Assembly (NCBI GenBank): GCA_037481695.1
Contig: JBBFLE010000006.1
Span: 193,530-233,618, forward strand
Source of the DNA: a bacterium
Lineage (GTDB): Bacteria > Desulfobacterota > Desulfocorpusculales > Desulfocorpusculum
DNA: 40,089 nt
Reading direction: 5' to 3'
The translations under genes were made by a program, and so were the position numbers. This document shows positions 8,037 through 16,445 of this stretch, one piece after another (position 1 is the stretch's first letter; every line of letters begins with the position of its first letter). The notes below the pieces were generated by a model, which was not told where the DNA came from, did not search any database, and worked only from the letters and a program-made list of their open reading frames with translations.

Positions 8037-9979
8037 CACTTTCCCCCTTCTTGCGGGACCTTCAAGATACGCATGTCGGCTTTTATGGGCACCACCCTGC
8101 CATCTTCGTACTTTATGCTGGTGTCCATGTGGACCATCTCCGCATCGCTGTACAGGGCCTGCACTATGTCCTTGTATCGCTCCTCCACAAAGGCCCTTCT
8201 TAACTTTCGTGTGCGGGTCAGCTCCTCGTCGTCAGCATCCAGCTCCTTGTACAAGTTGAGGAACTTCTGGATTCGAGCCGCTGGGGGCAGGGTCCTGTTG
8301 ACCTCCATTATGGGTTTGACTATGAGATCGTAGACCTGCGGCTTTTGAGAAAGCTCGGGGTAGGATGTATACGGAATGCCCTTCTGTTCTGCCCATTTGC
8401 CCACAGTGGCGTAATCTATGCAGATGACCGCAGTCATATAAGGCAATTTGTGTCCTATGACCCAGGCCTCTTTGATATATGGGCTGAATTTCAACCTGGC
8501 TTCCAGGAACTGAGGGGAGAACTTACGGCCGTCGCTCAGTATCATTATGTCCTTGGACCGGTCAAAGACCACGAGATGCCCGTCCTCATCTATGAAGCCA
8601 GTGTCTCCCGAATAGAGCCATCCGTCCTTGAGGGTCTTGGCCGTGGCCTCGGGATTCTTGTAATAGCCCAAGAAAACACTGGGACTCTTGGAGATGATCT
8701 CGTCCTCCTCGGTGACTCTTACCTCAGTTTCTGGGAGGGGCTTGCCCACTGTGTCGAACTTCACATCCCCGTCCCTGTGAAGCACCGAGATGCCGGCGAT
8801 CTCAGTCTGGCCGTAAATCTGCTTCAGGTTTACTCCAAGAGCGTGGAAAAAGCGGAAATGATCTGGCCCCATGGCAGCTCCACCCGTATAAGCATGGCGG
8901 ATGCGAGAAAGGCCCAGATGATCCTTGAGTTTCTTGAAGACCAAGAGCTCTGCCACAAGCCTTTTGAGCCTCAGGAAAACACTCGGGGATCTTTTCTCAA
9001 AAAGACAATCAGCCCAGGCATAGCCGACCTTCATAGCCCACTCATGGAGTTTGCGTTTGAGCCAGCTTGCATCCAGATGTTTGACCTGAACAGTCCTGAC
9101 CATCTGCTCGTAAATGCGGGGAGGAGCAAACATGGTCTGTGGACCTATTTCCCTGATATTCTCCTGGGCCGTCTCGGGTTCTTCGGGGAAGTTTATGGTA
9201 AAGCCCACCTGTAGCCCGGCCGAGATGGACATCATCTGTTCCCCGATCCATGCAAAGGGAAGATAGGAAACAAAATCGTCTTGGGGGTAACAAGGATCCA
9301 CCCGCATGAGGTTCTGGCCCATCTTAAGCATGTTGTAGTGGGTCAGAAGCGCTCCCTTGGGAAGGGCAGTGGTCCCGGAAGTGTAAAAAAGCAAGCAGAC
9401 ATCGTCCCCTTGGCCCTGGGAAACCAGTTCCTCGAAAAGGCCTGGCTTCTGCTTTTCCAGTTCTCTTCCCAGGCTTTGCACCTCCTTCAGGCTCATGAGG
9501 ATGGGGTCATCGTAGCCTCTCATGCCTTTGGGGTCGTCCCAGAGAATCTTTAAGAGCTTGGGACAGCGTTCCCTTATGGCAAGTCCCTTGTCCACCTCCT
9601 CCTGGCCTTCCCCCACCAGGAATTTGGCATCCGAGTGGTCCACTATGTACTGGACCTCTTCCAGGAGGCTATCCTGAAATAGCCACACTCCCACTCCACC
9701 TGCGCACATGGCAGCCATCTCGGCGAAAAGACCCTCGGGCCTGTTGTCTCCTATCATGGCCACCTTGTCTCCGCGCTGGAGTCCCAGAGCAACCATACCC
9801 AAGCATAGGGTCTTTACGTTTTCCAGATAATCGGCCCAGGTGATGGGCCTCCAGATGCCATACTCCTTTTCCCGCATGGCCACCTTCTTGGATCCATATT
9901 TTTGGCACATGCGCAGGAAGAGTTTCGGAAGGGTCAGATCCTTGGTAATCTCTATTTCGGCTTCAGCGTCGTGTGGCAT
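8036..9979 (-). CDS. Long-chain acyl-CoA synthetase (AMP-binding family) inside the liv operon
   Basis: ATP-dependent carboxylate-CoA ligase of 647 residues. Motifs in order: P-loop YTSGTTALPKGA (residues 199-210), YGQTEIAG (adenine/Mg region), YSGDTGFIDEDGHLVVFDRSKD (hinge) and a C-terminal domain with ILSDGRKFSPQFLE. The sequence pattern fits the long-chain fatty acid/FACL subgroup, but substrate length is a guess. The ATG has GGAGG with 7-nt spacing. It overlaps the livG end by 17 bp, and its stop overlaps the livH start by one base. The ligase is thus translationally embedded between ATPase and permease genes, suggesting that the imported acid is activated to its CoA ester on entry. Confidence 0.92.
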   Translation of the reverse strand: MPHDAEAEIEITKDLTLPKLFLRMCQKYGSKKVAMREKEYGIWRPITWADYLENVKTLCLGMVALGLQRGDKVAMIGDNRPEGLFAEMAAMCAGGVGVWLFQDSLLEEVQYIVDHSDAKFLVGEGQEEVDKGLAIRERCPKLLKILWDDPKGMRGYDDPILMSLKEVQSLGRELEKQKPGLFEELVSQGQGDDVCLLFYTSGTTALPKGALLTHYNMLKMGQNLMRVDPCYPQDDFVSYLPFAWIGEQMMSISAGLQVGFTINFPEEPETAQENIREIGPQTMFAPPRIYEQMVRTVQVKHLDASWLKRKLHEWAMKVGYAWADCLFEKRSPSVFLRLKRLVAELLVFKKLKDHLGLSRIRHAYTGGAAMGPDHFRFFHALGVNLKQIYGQTEIAGISVLHRDGDVKFDTVGKPLPETEVRVTEEDEIISKSPSVFLGYYKNPEATAKTLKDGWLYSGDTGFIDEDGHLVVFDRSKDIMILSDGRKFSPQFLEARLKFSPYIKEAWVIGHKLPYMTAVICIDYATVGKWAEQKGIPYTSYPELSQKPQVYDLIVKPIMEVNRTLPPAARIQKFLNLYKELDADDEELTRTRKLRRAFVEERYKDIVQALYSDAEMVHMDTSIKYEDGRVVPIKADMRILKVPQEGGK

Positions 9980-10784
9980 AAAGATCCTCCACGTCTCCCA
10001 AGTACGCCCGGATCACTTCCGGGTTCTGCTGCACCTCCGAAGGCTTTCCTTCCGCGATCTTCTGACCGAAGTTCAGCACAGCCACCCTGTCGGAGATGTC
10101 CATTACCACTCCCATGTCGTGCTCCACCAAGATGCAGGTGACCTTCCAGCGTTCCTCTTCGTTGACATCCAGTATGAATCGGGCCATGTCCTCCACCTCT
10201 TCCAGGTTCAGGCCTGCCATGGGCTCGTCCAGCAAAAGAACCTTGGGATTGAGGGCCAGGGCTCTGGCCAGCTCCACTCTTTTCTGAAGGCCGTAAGGGA
10301 GCATGCCCACGACCTTGTGCCTTATGTGCTCTATCTCCAGCAGGTCTATTATCTCCTCCTCTATGAACCTTCTACTCTCTATTTCCTCTCTGGCTGTCTT
10401 GCCCAGGTAAAAGCTGCCTGCCAGGATCCCTGACTTAAGATGCACATGACGGCCCAAACGGATGTTGTCCAGCACGGTCATGCCAGAGAAGAGCTCTATC
10501 TTCTGAAAAGTGCGAGCCAGCCCAGCCTCTGCCCTCTTGTAAGGGGGCCAGTGTGTTATGTCCTGTCCTTGGAAGAAGATATGCCCCCTGTCAGGCTTAT
10601 AGAGCCCGTTTATACAATTGAGGGTCACGGTCTTGCCTGCCCCGTTAGGGCCTATTATGGAGAAAATCTCTCCTTTTCTGACCTGGAAGGAGACGTTGTA
10701 GATGGCCTGAACCCCACCAAAAGAAATGGAAATACCATCAACCCTAAGTTGAATCTCAGATTCCGATGCCACTTCCTGCTCCAT
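9963..10784 (-). CDS. livG: Branched-chain-amino-acid-type ABC transporter ATPase, LivG family
   Basis: First gene of the transporter operon. Walker A GPNGAGKT (residues 45-52), the LivG-typical ARTFQKIELFSGMTVLDNI segment, signature LPYGLQKRVELARAL and Walker B VLLLDEPMAGLN are all present; the length of 273 residues is normal for LivG. AAAGGAG lies about 9 nt before the ATG. It forms the heterodimeric ATPase with LivF, encoded at the other end of the operon. A promoter-like site with an overlapping palindrome lies about 95-135 bp upstream. Confidence 0.92.
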   Translation of the reverse strand: MEQEVASESEIQLRVDGISISFGGVQAIYNVSFQVRKGEIFSIIGPNGAGKTVTLNCINGLYKPDRGHIFFQGQDITHWPPYKRAEAGLARTFQKIELFSGMTVLDNIRLGRHVHLKSGILAGSFYLGKTAREEIESRRFIEEEIIDLLEIEHIRHKVVGMLPYGLQKRVELARALALNPKVLLLDEPMAGLNLEEVEDMARFILDVNEEERWKVTCILVEHDMGVVMDISDRVAVLNFGQKIAEGKPSEVQQNPEVIRAYLGDVEDLYATRR

Positions 10785-10879
10785 GAAAATTGCTCCTTTT
10801 GCCCTTGGGCCTAGGCCTGTTTCAAGGTGTGCGTTTTTCTGAAGCTTTCAGCAACGCCCCCATCACGGGGCCAGGCTCT

Positions 10880-10908
10880 ATTACACCTTAGTTCAAGAAG
10901 ACAGGGAA
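10880..10908 (-). promoter_or_regulatory. Candidate promoter of the livG-ligase-livHM operon
   Basis: On the minus strand TGTAAT (10880-10885; 5 of 6 match to TATAAT) lies 17 bp downstream of TTCCCT (10903-10908; poor -35). The -35 hexamer sits inside the 20-bp palindrome, consistent with an activator- or repressor-controlled promoter. Confidence 0.4.
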
Positions 10909-10918
10909 TTCCCTGTCT
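10899..10918. promoter_or_regulatory. Perfect 20-bp palindrome, candidate operator
   Basis: AGACAGGGAATTCCCTGTCT is exactly self-complementary over 20 bp, with no spacer. It overlaps the predicted -35 of the liv/ligase operon and lies 115 bp from the livG start. The symmetry suits a homodimeric repressor (for example TetR- or GntR-type), but the cognate regulator is not in the window. Confidence 0.5.
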
Positions 10919-11224
10919 GCCGTGACTCGCTCCGGCTTCCTTTCTCTGTTTTTTTCCTGGCAGGACCGCCAGCTCCCAAGGAACAAGAAACAGCTTGAAA
11001 CTTTACATTGCCACCGGATAAGCGTGAGCCGTTAAAAGGAGAAGCCTGTGGGATCGCCATTGGAACGCCAGTCGCCAAAGCACACCACATCCCAGCGAAT
11101 AAGAACCCCCGAGAGAATCCACAAAGAGCCGTCTTTTACCGTGCGCTAAGCTAATAGCAGATCTTCTAGTAGCTTGTCAAGCCATGGATGAGCACACCAC
11201 ATGAAAAAAATCTACCTGGGGTGC
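10919..11224. other. Intergenic region with no recognised gene
   Basis: About 305 bp between the operator and the end of the next gene. A 65-codon frame on the minus strand (10893-11090) has no SD, overlaps the palindrome and shows no family resemblance, so I do not call it. The imperfect repeat GAGCACACC / GGGGTGCTC near 11187-11226, at the 3' end of the small membrane-protein gene, could be a weak terminator. No RNA gene was recognised. Confidence 0.4.
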
Positions 11225-11551
11225 TCAATCAGAACGTATGATCATAAAGTATAAGGTTGTGGCCACTATGAAAGATCCACCGATGAAAAGACCTAATATC
11301 TGGTTAAAGCTCATCTCCACCCCTTCTTCAGGGATCGTGAAATGCAGCAGCACCACCGTGGCACAAAGCCCCATTATGAACACCGCGGTGCGAACCATTT
11401 TCTTTATGAGACATATGATCACCAGCAAGGCTGTGCAGCCTCCCAGGATCAGGAAGCCTTGCTCGTCCAGATTCATGATGGTTTGTTTCACTCTTTGGGT
11501 CTCGAAGAAGCCAAGGAGGGTGGAAAACCAAGCAGAGATCTTTTCTTTCAT
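11225..11551 (-). CDS. Small inner-membrane protein of unknown function
   Basis: A 108-residue product with GGAGGTG 5-10 nt before its ATG, so translation is likely. An N-terminal stretch of about 30 residues looks amphipathic (KISAWFSTLLGFFETQRVK). Three hydrophobic segments follow, with cores near FLILGGCTALLVIICL, TAVFIMGLCATVVLL and ILGLFIGGSFIVATTLYFM. I do not recognise a family. It is transcribed divergently from the GerMN-domain gene, from a promoter with a perfect TATAAT. Confidence 0.65.
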   Translation of the reverse strand: MKEKISAWFSTLLGFFETQRVKQTIMNLDEQGFLILGGCTALLVIICLIKKMVRTAVFIMGLCATVVLLHFTIPEEGVEMSFNQILGLFIGGSFIVATTLYFMIIRSD

Positions 11552-11583
11552 TTTCTCACCTCCATGCCCGCTGGCATAGGCGG

Positions 11584-11612
11584 ATTATATCTGGCCCCAT
11601 GGGGCTCCACAA
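11584..11612 (-). promoter_or_regulatory. Predicted promoter of the small membrane-protein gene
   Basis: On the minus strand TTGTGG (11607-11612), 17 bp, then a perfect TATAAT (11584-11589), about 33 bp before the ATG. The spacer contains the 12-bp palindrome GCCCCATGGGGC (11594-11605), a possible operator position. Confidence 0.55.
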
Positions 11613-11637
11613 GCCGAAAGTCAAAGAAAATGGCTCC

Positions 11638-11667
11638 TTGACAAGCACTACTGCCTTGACCTAGATT
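11638..11667 (+). promoter_or_regulatory. Predicted promoter of the GerMN-domain gene
   Basis: Consensus TTGACA (11638-11643), an 18-bp spacer, then TAGATT (11662-11667; 4 of 6 match), 36 bp before the ATG. An overlapping TTGACC/TATGGA pair is an alternative. Confidence 0.45.
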
Positions 11668-11703
11668 GATTTTTTACTATGGAGCGGCGGGTGCTTACTC
11701 CAC

Positions 11704-12363
11704 ATGGGTTCCACACATTACAGAAGCCGGCGAAGCTCCTCTAGAAACAGAAGCGGCTCTTCCCTGTCCAGGAATCGCAGGAAGAGAACCTGGGGAAAAT
11801 GGTTCGTGCTTTGGGGGATCTGCATGCTGCTTTTAGCAGGTGCATGGTTTGGCTACAGGTGGTGGAAAAAAGAAGATCTGGGAATGTCCCAATGGGAGTC
11901 CAGGAAGGAAACCCCCCAGGAGAGAAAAAAGGTCACCCTGTTTTTCTCTGACGAACAAGCCGAATTCCTGGTGGGGGAGACCAGGGAGGTGGAGGACCCC
12001 GGCACTGTGGATGGCCTGGCAGGGGTCTTGCTCCAAGAGCTGTTGCGAGGGCCTCAAGGGGGGCTTCAGCCCACCATTCCTGCGGGCACCAGACTCCTGG
12101 CTCCTGTCTCATGCTCCGAGGGGATTTGCAAGGTGAATTTCAGCCAGGAGTTGGTAACCCGGCATCCGGGCGGCACATCCGGGGAAATGATGACAATTTA
12201 CTCGGTGGTGGAAACTCTATGTGAGAACCTGCCCAAGGTAAAGAGGGTTCAATTCCTGGTGGAAGGAAAACCCAGGGAGACCCTGGCCGGACATCTGTTC
12301 ATAGGGGCTGCTGTTGCCCCGGAGCCTGGCCTCTCCAAGAGGGATGCCTGGCAAAAACCTTAA
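11704..12363 (+). CDS. GerMN-domain membrane-anchored protein
   Basis: A 219-residue protein. The first 28 residues are rich in Arg and Ser (nine of each) and should be cytoplasmic. One membrane segment follows (WFVLWGICMLLLAGAWFGY, about 33-51), then an extracytoplasmic domain. That domain shows the GerMN pattern: VTLFFSDEQAEFLVGETREV, LLQELLRGP, LLAPVSCSEGICKVNFSQEL, YSVVETLCENLPKVKRVQFLVEG and an ending near the GHL motif. GerMN domains were first described in Bacillus GerM and also occur in Gram-negative envelope proteins; no sporulation gene is nearby. No good SD precedes the ATG, so the start is less certain than the domain. Confidence 0.78.
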   Translation: MGSTHYRSRRSSSRNRSGSSLSRNRRKRTWGKWFVLWGICMLLLAGAWFGYRWWKKEDLGMSQWESRKETPQERKKVTLFFSDEQAEFLVGETREVEDPGTVDGLAGVLLQELLRGPQGGLQPTIPAGTRLLAPVSCSEGICKVNFSQELVTRHPGGTSGEMMTIYSVVETLCENLPKVKRVQFLVEGKPRETLAGHLFIGAAVAPEPGLSKRDAWQKP

Positions 12364-12601
12364 GTGAAGCCCTGCGGGACTCAGGATACTGGCACTGCTT
12401 GTAATTTTGGTGAGCAATGGCGAAAAATGCAGCTTTGCAGAATGCATGAGCTTGAAGATGGATGCATTTTCAGGGAAACACAGTCTTTTCTTTTTTGGTC
12501 AGGCATAGGCAGCAAAGGCCTTCCTGAGCTTTTGCGGGCCTTAATCCATAAGGAGCCCCGGGAGTAAGCTTCATCCATCGGCGTATGGACGGGAAATCTC
12601 T

Positions 12602-14644
12602 ATGTCAAGAAGACTTCATCGAGTGCGAAACATCGGGATCATTGCTCACATAGATGCGGGCAAGACCACTGTTACCGAGCGCATGCTTTACTACACGGGT
12701 AAATCCTACAAGATGGGCGAGGTGGACGAGGGCACGGCAGTCATGGACTGGATGCCCCAAGAACAGGAGCGGGGCATAACCATCACCGCGGCTGTGACCA
12801 CCTGCGAGTGGAGAGGTCACGAAATCCACATCGTGGACACCCCGGGCCACGTGGACTTCACCATAGAGGTGGAGAGAAGCCTGCGCGTCTTGGACGGAGC
12901 GGTTGTTGTGTTTTCGGCCGTAGAAGGTGTGGAACCCCAGTCGGAAACCGTCTGGCATCAGTCAGACAAGTATCACATTCCCAGGTTGGTGTTTGTGAAC
13001 AAGATGGACAGAATAGGGGCCAGCTTCCAGACCACGGTGGAGATGATGAAAAAGAAACTGGGGTGTCGGCCCATACTTCTTCAGATTCCCTGGGGTAAGG
13101 AGGGAGATTTCAAAGGAGTCATAGACCTGGTGCGCATGGTGGGGATCAGGTGGAACGAGGAGACGCTGGGGGCAACATTCGAGGAGGTGGACATACCCCA
13201 AGACATAAGATCCAGGGCTGAGAAGGCCCGCGAGGAAATGATAGAGCTTCTGGCTGACCGGGATGACACCATAGCCGAGCTTTACCTGGCCGGGGAGCCT
13301 GTGGGGGAGGATCTCCTTCGGAAAGAGATCAGAAGATCCACCCTGTCTTTTGATCTGGTGCCGGTGCTTTGCGGGTCGGCCTTGAAGAACAAGGGGGTGC
13401 AACCCCTCTTGGACGGAATCGTGGATTACCTGCCCTCCCCTCTGGACATTCCGCCTGTCAAAGGAAGAGTGCCCGGCACGGAGAACTGGGAGGAACGCCC
13501 AGCAGATGACAAGGCTCCTTTGTCGGCCTTGGCCTTCAAGGTGGCCATGGATCAAGGTCGCAAGATGGTTTTTCTGAGGATCTACTCAGGCACTCTCCAA
13601 AGCGGCCAGGAAGTGCTCAATGCCACCCGTGGCAAGCGTGAAAAGGCAGCCAGGCTGCTACAGATGCATGCCAACAAGAGAGAGAGGATAGATCTGGCCG
13701 GAGCAGGGAGTCTGGTTGCAGCCATGGGGCTCAAGGACACGGTCACTGGAGACACCCTCTGTGACGAGCAACATCCCATTCTTTTGGAAAGCATGGAATT
13801 CTACGAGCCAGTGATTTCAGTGGCCGTGGAGGCTCGCACCCGGGCCGACCAGGAGAAGCTGGCCTTTGCATTGGGAAAGCTGGCAGAAGAAGACCCCACC
13901 TTCAGGGTGAAAGAGGATCCTGAGACCGGACAGACCATCATCTCGGGAATGGGCGAGTTGCACCTGGAGGTGTTGGTTGAGAGAATGCGCCAGGAGTACA
14001 ATGTGCAAGCCAATGTGGGAAAACCCCAGGTGGTATATAGGGAGACCGTACAAGGAAGTGGAGCAGGAGAGGGTCGTTTCGAGAGGGAGATTCAAGGCTC
14101 TTTGCATAAAGCCCATGTAAAAGTGAGGGTGGAACCCCTTGGAAGGGGTGAGGGTAACCGGATAACATTTGAACTGCCACCAGAACAACTTCCCGATGCT
14201 TTTCGCCAGGCTGTGGAACAGGGGATCAGGGAAGCTTTGGAAGGAGGTGTAAGTAAAGGTTATCCGGTGGTGGATGTGCATGCAAAGGTTCTGGAGGCCT
14301 CCTTCCAGGAAGGACTGGGGAGCGAGCTGGCCTTCAAGGTGGCTGCCTCCATGGCCTTTCAGAGCGCCTGCGAGGCAGCAGAGCCGCTTTTGCTTGAGCC
14401 TACCATGCGCCTGGATGTCATGGTACCTCCGGAATTCCTGGGAGATGTTTTGGGAGACCTCCACGCCAGGGGAGGTAAGGTGGAGGGCATAGAACAAAGA
14501 GGTGTGATACAGGCCATCAATGCCCTGGTCCCTCTGAAGCGAACCTTTGGCTATTCCACCACCCTCAGGTCCCTCACCCAGGGCCGGGGGACCTTCAGCA
14601 TGCAGTTTTCCCATTATGACAGGGCGGAGCGAAGCGGAACTTGA
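12602..14644 (+). CDS. Elongation factor G paralogue (EF-G2-like translational GTPase)
   Basis: A 680-residue translational GTPase. G1 AHIDAGKTT (15-23), G2 RGITIT, G3 DTPGH (79-83), G4 NKMD (133-136) and G5 GSALK are intact, and domains II-V follow in EF-G order. Domain IV departs from canonical EF-G: after VYRET the usual motif ending GGRGQYG is replaced by [18 protein letters not shown]. The gene stands alone, not with rpsL, rpsG or tuf as fusA does. It is therefore more likely a second EF-G type (a recycling or specialised factor) than the main elongation factor. The SD (GGACGGG) is weak. A canonical fusA should exist elsewhere. Confidence 0.85.
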   Translation: MSRRLHRVRNIGIIAHIDAGKTTVTERMLYYTGKSYKMGEVDEGTAVMDWMPQEQERGITITAAVTTCEWRGHEIHIVDTPGHVDFTIEVERSLRVLDGAVVVFSAVEGVEPQSETVWHQSDKYHIPRLVFVNKMDRIGASFQTTVEMMKKKLGCRPILLQIPWGKEGDFKGVIDLVRMVGIRWNEETLGATFEEVDIPQDIRSRAEKAREEMIELLADRDDTIAELYLAGEPVGEDLLRKEIRRSTLSFDLVPVLCGSALKNKGVQPLLDGIVDYLPSPLDIPPVKGRVPGTENWEERPADDKAPLSALAFKVAMDQGRKMVFLRIYSGTLQSGQEVLNATRGKREKAARLLQMHANKRERIDLAGAGSLVAAMGLKDTVTGDTLCDEQHPILLESMEFYEPVISVAVEARTRADQEKLAFALGKLAEEDPTFRVKEDPETGQTIISGMGELHLEVLVERMRQEYNVQANVGKPQVVYRETVQGSGAGEGRFEREIQGSLHKAHVKVRVEPLGRGEGNRITFELPPEQLPDAFRQAVEQGIREALEGGVSKGYPVVDVHAKVLEASFQEGLGSELAFKVAASMAFQSACEAAEPLLLEPTMRLDVMVPPEFLGDVLGDLHARGGKVEGIEQRGVIQAINALVPLKRTFGYSTTLRSLTQGRGTFSMQFSHYDRAERSGT

Positions 14645-14663
14645 AACAAGCATGCTGTTTCAA
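14641..14663 (+). other. Inverted repeat at the EF-G stop codon
   Basis: TTGAAACA / TGTTTCAA, an 8-bp perfect stem with a 7-nt loop beginning at the EF-G stop. It has no U-tract, so it may be a weak terminator or 3'-end protecting hairpin between this gene and the facing gene at 14714. Confidence 0.35.
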
Positions 14664-14713
14664 CATTGAGCGCCTCGATCCACCCCCTGGTAGCGTGGGA
14701 AACCAGATCTGGG

Positions 14714-15256
14714 TCATTTGCCTGCCAATGTCGCCAATCCCTTGAGATCTAGCTGATTGGCCAGAGGTTTCAGGTCATCCTTGGCCGTAGCTCCGTCCAG
14801 ATCCAGGATCAGAAGGAAGCGTTCCTTTACCAGCACCATTAGGGTGGCGGTCTCTGACTCCTTTTCAAAGAGCTCCACACCCGGGAACCCTCCCACCGTG
14901 ACTGCCTTGGCCGGGTTTGGTCCCTTGGCATCCACCTCGGCCTTCAGATCCTCGTAATCCTCATAGGCCTGGGGCACCCCTGCCCCGTCTATGAGGGTCA
15001 CCTCCAGACCCTTGTCTCCCTGGGCGTAGGAACGGAATGCCAGGGTATAGGAGCCCTGGCCGCTCTTCATGGTCTGACCCTCTGCAGGCCCCTCTGCCTT
15101 CCAGCCCTGAAGCTCCTTCAAGAAGGGGATAAGCTTCTCCACCGCCACAGGTTGCACGGAAGCCTTGGGCTTATCCTGGGATACGGCAGGCCCCTGCAAT
15201 CCCAATTCCATGATCACCAAAAGACCCATTGTGGCCAGGAACAACCTTCTGCCCAT
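14714..15256 (-). CDS. Secreted protein of unknown function
   Basis: A 180-residue product with an N-terminal signal peptide (GRRLFLATMGLLVIMELGLQGPAVSQ, cleavage probably after PAVSQ or nearby) and no lipobox Cys, so it should be periplasmic. The mature part is polar and largely beta-like, with segments LIPFLKELQGWKAEGP, SYTLAFRSYAQGDKGLEVTLIDG and TLMVLVKERFLLILDLDG. I do not recognise the family. GGGAGGTAACTC precedes the ATG, a good SD. The gene follows mtnA on the same strand, but a hairpin with a T-tract lies between, so it probably has its own promoter. Confidence 0.7.
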   Translation of the reverse strand: MGRRLFLATMGLLVIMELGLQGPAVSQDKPKASVQPVAVEKLIPFLKELQGWKAEGPAEGQTMKSGQGSYTLAFRSYAQGDKGLEVTLIDGAGVPQAYEDYEDLKAEVDAKGPNPAKAVTVGGFPGVELFEKESETATLMVLVKERFLLILDLDGATAKDDLKPLANQLDLKGLATLAGK

Positions 15257-15314
15257 GAGTTACCTCCCATTTTCTTGTTTGATAATTCTGGACATCTAGT
15301 GCTACATTCTATCC

Positions 15315-15345
15315 AAAAAAACTCCCAGCGGCCAGCCCGGGGGGT
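15315..15345 (-). terminator. Intrinsic terminator after mtnA
   Basis: On the minus strand, just after the mtnA TAA, a GC-rich hairpin (CCCGG / CTGGG with an 8-nt loop, flanked by a C-run) is followed by seven T. The stem is short and includes a G-T pair. It would end the HDAC-gatCAB-mtnA transcript. Confidence 0.5.
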
Positions 15346-16445
15346 TAGCTTCCCAAGATCCGCTCTATGGATTCATATAAAGGCTGTTGCAAGACCCCTC
15401 GTTCGGTCACTATGGCTGTTATGAGCCTGGCCGGGGTAATGTCAAAAGCCGGATAACGGGCTGAGACCCCTTCTGGAGCCAATCTCATTTCTCCCAGCAA
15501 GAGAACCTCCTGCGGGTCTCTTTCCTCTATGGGTATGTTACGGCCGTTTTCCAATTCCCAATCCAAGCTGGACAAGGGAGCTGCCACATAGAAAGGAATT
15601 CCATGTTCCCTGGCCAGGACCGCCAGGCTGTAAGTGCCGATCTTATTTGCCACATCCCCATTTCTGGCTATTCTGTCTGCCCCCACGATCACAAGATCCA
15701 CCTCTCCCACACTCATGAGGTGCCCTGCCATGTTATCAGTTATTACGGTCACCGGAATCTGGTCTTTTTGAAGTTCCCAGGCCGTCAGCCGTGCCCCCTG
15801 CAAGAAGGGCCTGGTCTCGTCAGCCAATACGGAGATATTCTTCCCCCTTCTGTGAGCCGATCTGACCACCCCTAAGGCTGTGCCATATCCTCCTGTGGCC
15901 AAGGCCCCTGCATTGCAGTGTGTCAATATCCTGGCCCCCTCGGGCACAAGCTCTGCGCCCGCCTCCCCCATGGAGAAATTGGCCATCACATCCTCAACCC
16001 AGATCTTCTTGGCCTCGTGGAGCAGGGCCTTCCTGATCTCATCCGGTGTGGCCTTGCCAAGACTTCTTGCAGCCTCAAAACACCTCCTGAGAGCCCATCC
16101 TAGATTCACCGCCGTGGGTCTCGTCTCTAAAAGCTGCCTGGCCTTTGGCTCCAGAAGCTCCAGAAGCTCTGCACCTGTTGGAGCACTCAGGCTGCGGGCT
16201 GCCAAGGCCAGACCCATGGCGGCTGCTATCCCTATGGCAGGAGCCCCCCGCACAGCCAGCTCCTTTATGGCCTGCGCCACCTGCTCAGAGCTCTTCAATT
16301 CCATATAGATCTCGCGGCCTGGCAGCAGCCTTTGGTCCAGAAGCACAAGGCGGTCTTCGCGCCAGTCCAGGGTTCTAAAATGGGGTGAAAGATATTGTTC
16401 TATGGGCTTCAGCATGGGATCCGTGAACATGGCAACTTTCCTCAT
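15345..16445 (-). CDS. mtnA: S-methyl-5-thioribose-1-phosphate isomerase (MtnA)
   Basis: Converts methylthioribose-1-phosphate to methylthioribulose-1-phosphate in methylthioadenosine salvage; member of the eIF2B-alpha/beta/delta-like superfamily. Seen: RGAPAIG (about 66-72), the catalytic Cys in [19 protein letters not shown] (about residue 177), DNMAG, and [10 protein letters not shown] with catalytic Asp near 257 followed by NKIGTY. The length of 366 residues is typical. Its ATG overlaps the gatB stop by 4 bp, so translation is coupled to an amidotransferase subunit, an unexpected partner. No other methionine-salvage gene is in the window. A ribose-1,5-bisphosphate isomerase-like role is possible but less likely given the intact MtnA motifs. 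Confidence 0.92.
   Translation of the reverse strand: MRKVAMFTDPMLKPIEQYLSPHFRTLDWREDRLVLLDQRLLPGREIYMELKSSEQVAQAIKELAVRGAPAIGIAAAMGLALAARSLSAPTGAELLELLEPKARQLLETRPTAVNLGWALRRCFEAARSLGKATPDEIRKALLHEAKKIWVEDVMANFSMGEAGAELVPEGARILTHCNAGALATGGYGTALGVVRSAHRRGKNISVLADETRPFLQGARLTAWELQKDQIPVTVITDNMAGHLMSVGEVDLVIVGADRIARNGDVANKIGTYSLAVLAREHGIPFYVAAPLSSLDWELENGRNIPIEERDPQEVLLLGEMRLAPEGVSARYPAFDITPARLITAIVTERGVLQQPLYESIERILGS

Noticed and set aside
8345-9214. 289-codon plus-strand frame opposite the acyl-CoA ligase
   Set aside because: It lies wholly antisense to a gene with all catalytic motifs, has no SD or recognisable domain, and reads as the complement of conserved codons.
10893-11090. 65-codon minus-strand frame upstream of livG
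   Set aside because: No SD, odd composition, and it covers the palindrome and promoter-like site.
12364-12601. Gap between the GerMN gene and EF-G, with 67- and 65-codon frames on either strand
   Set aside because: The frames overlap each other, lack SD and resemble nothing known. An AAGGCC/GGCCTT repeat is present, but its 18-nt loop and lack of a T-tract make it unconvincing.
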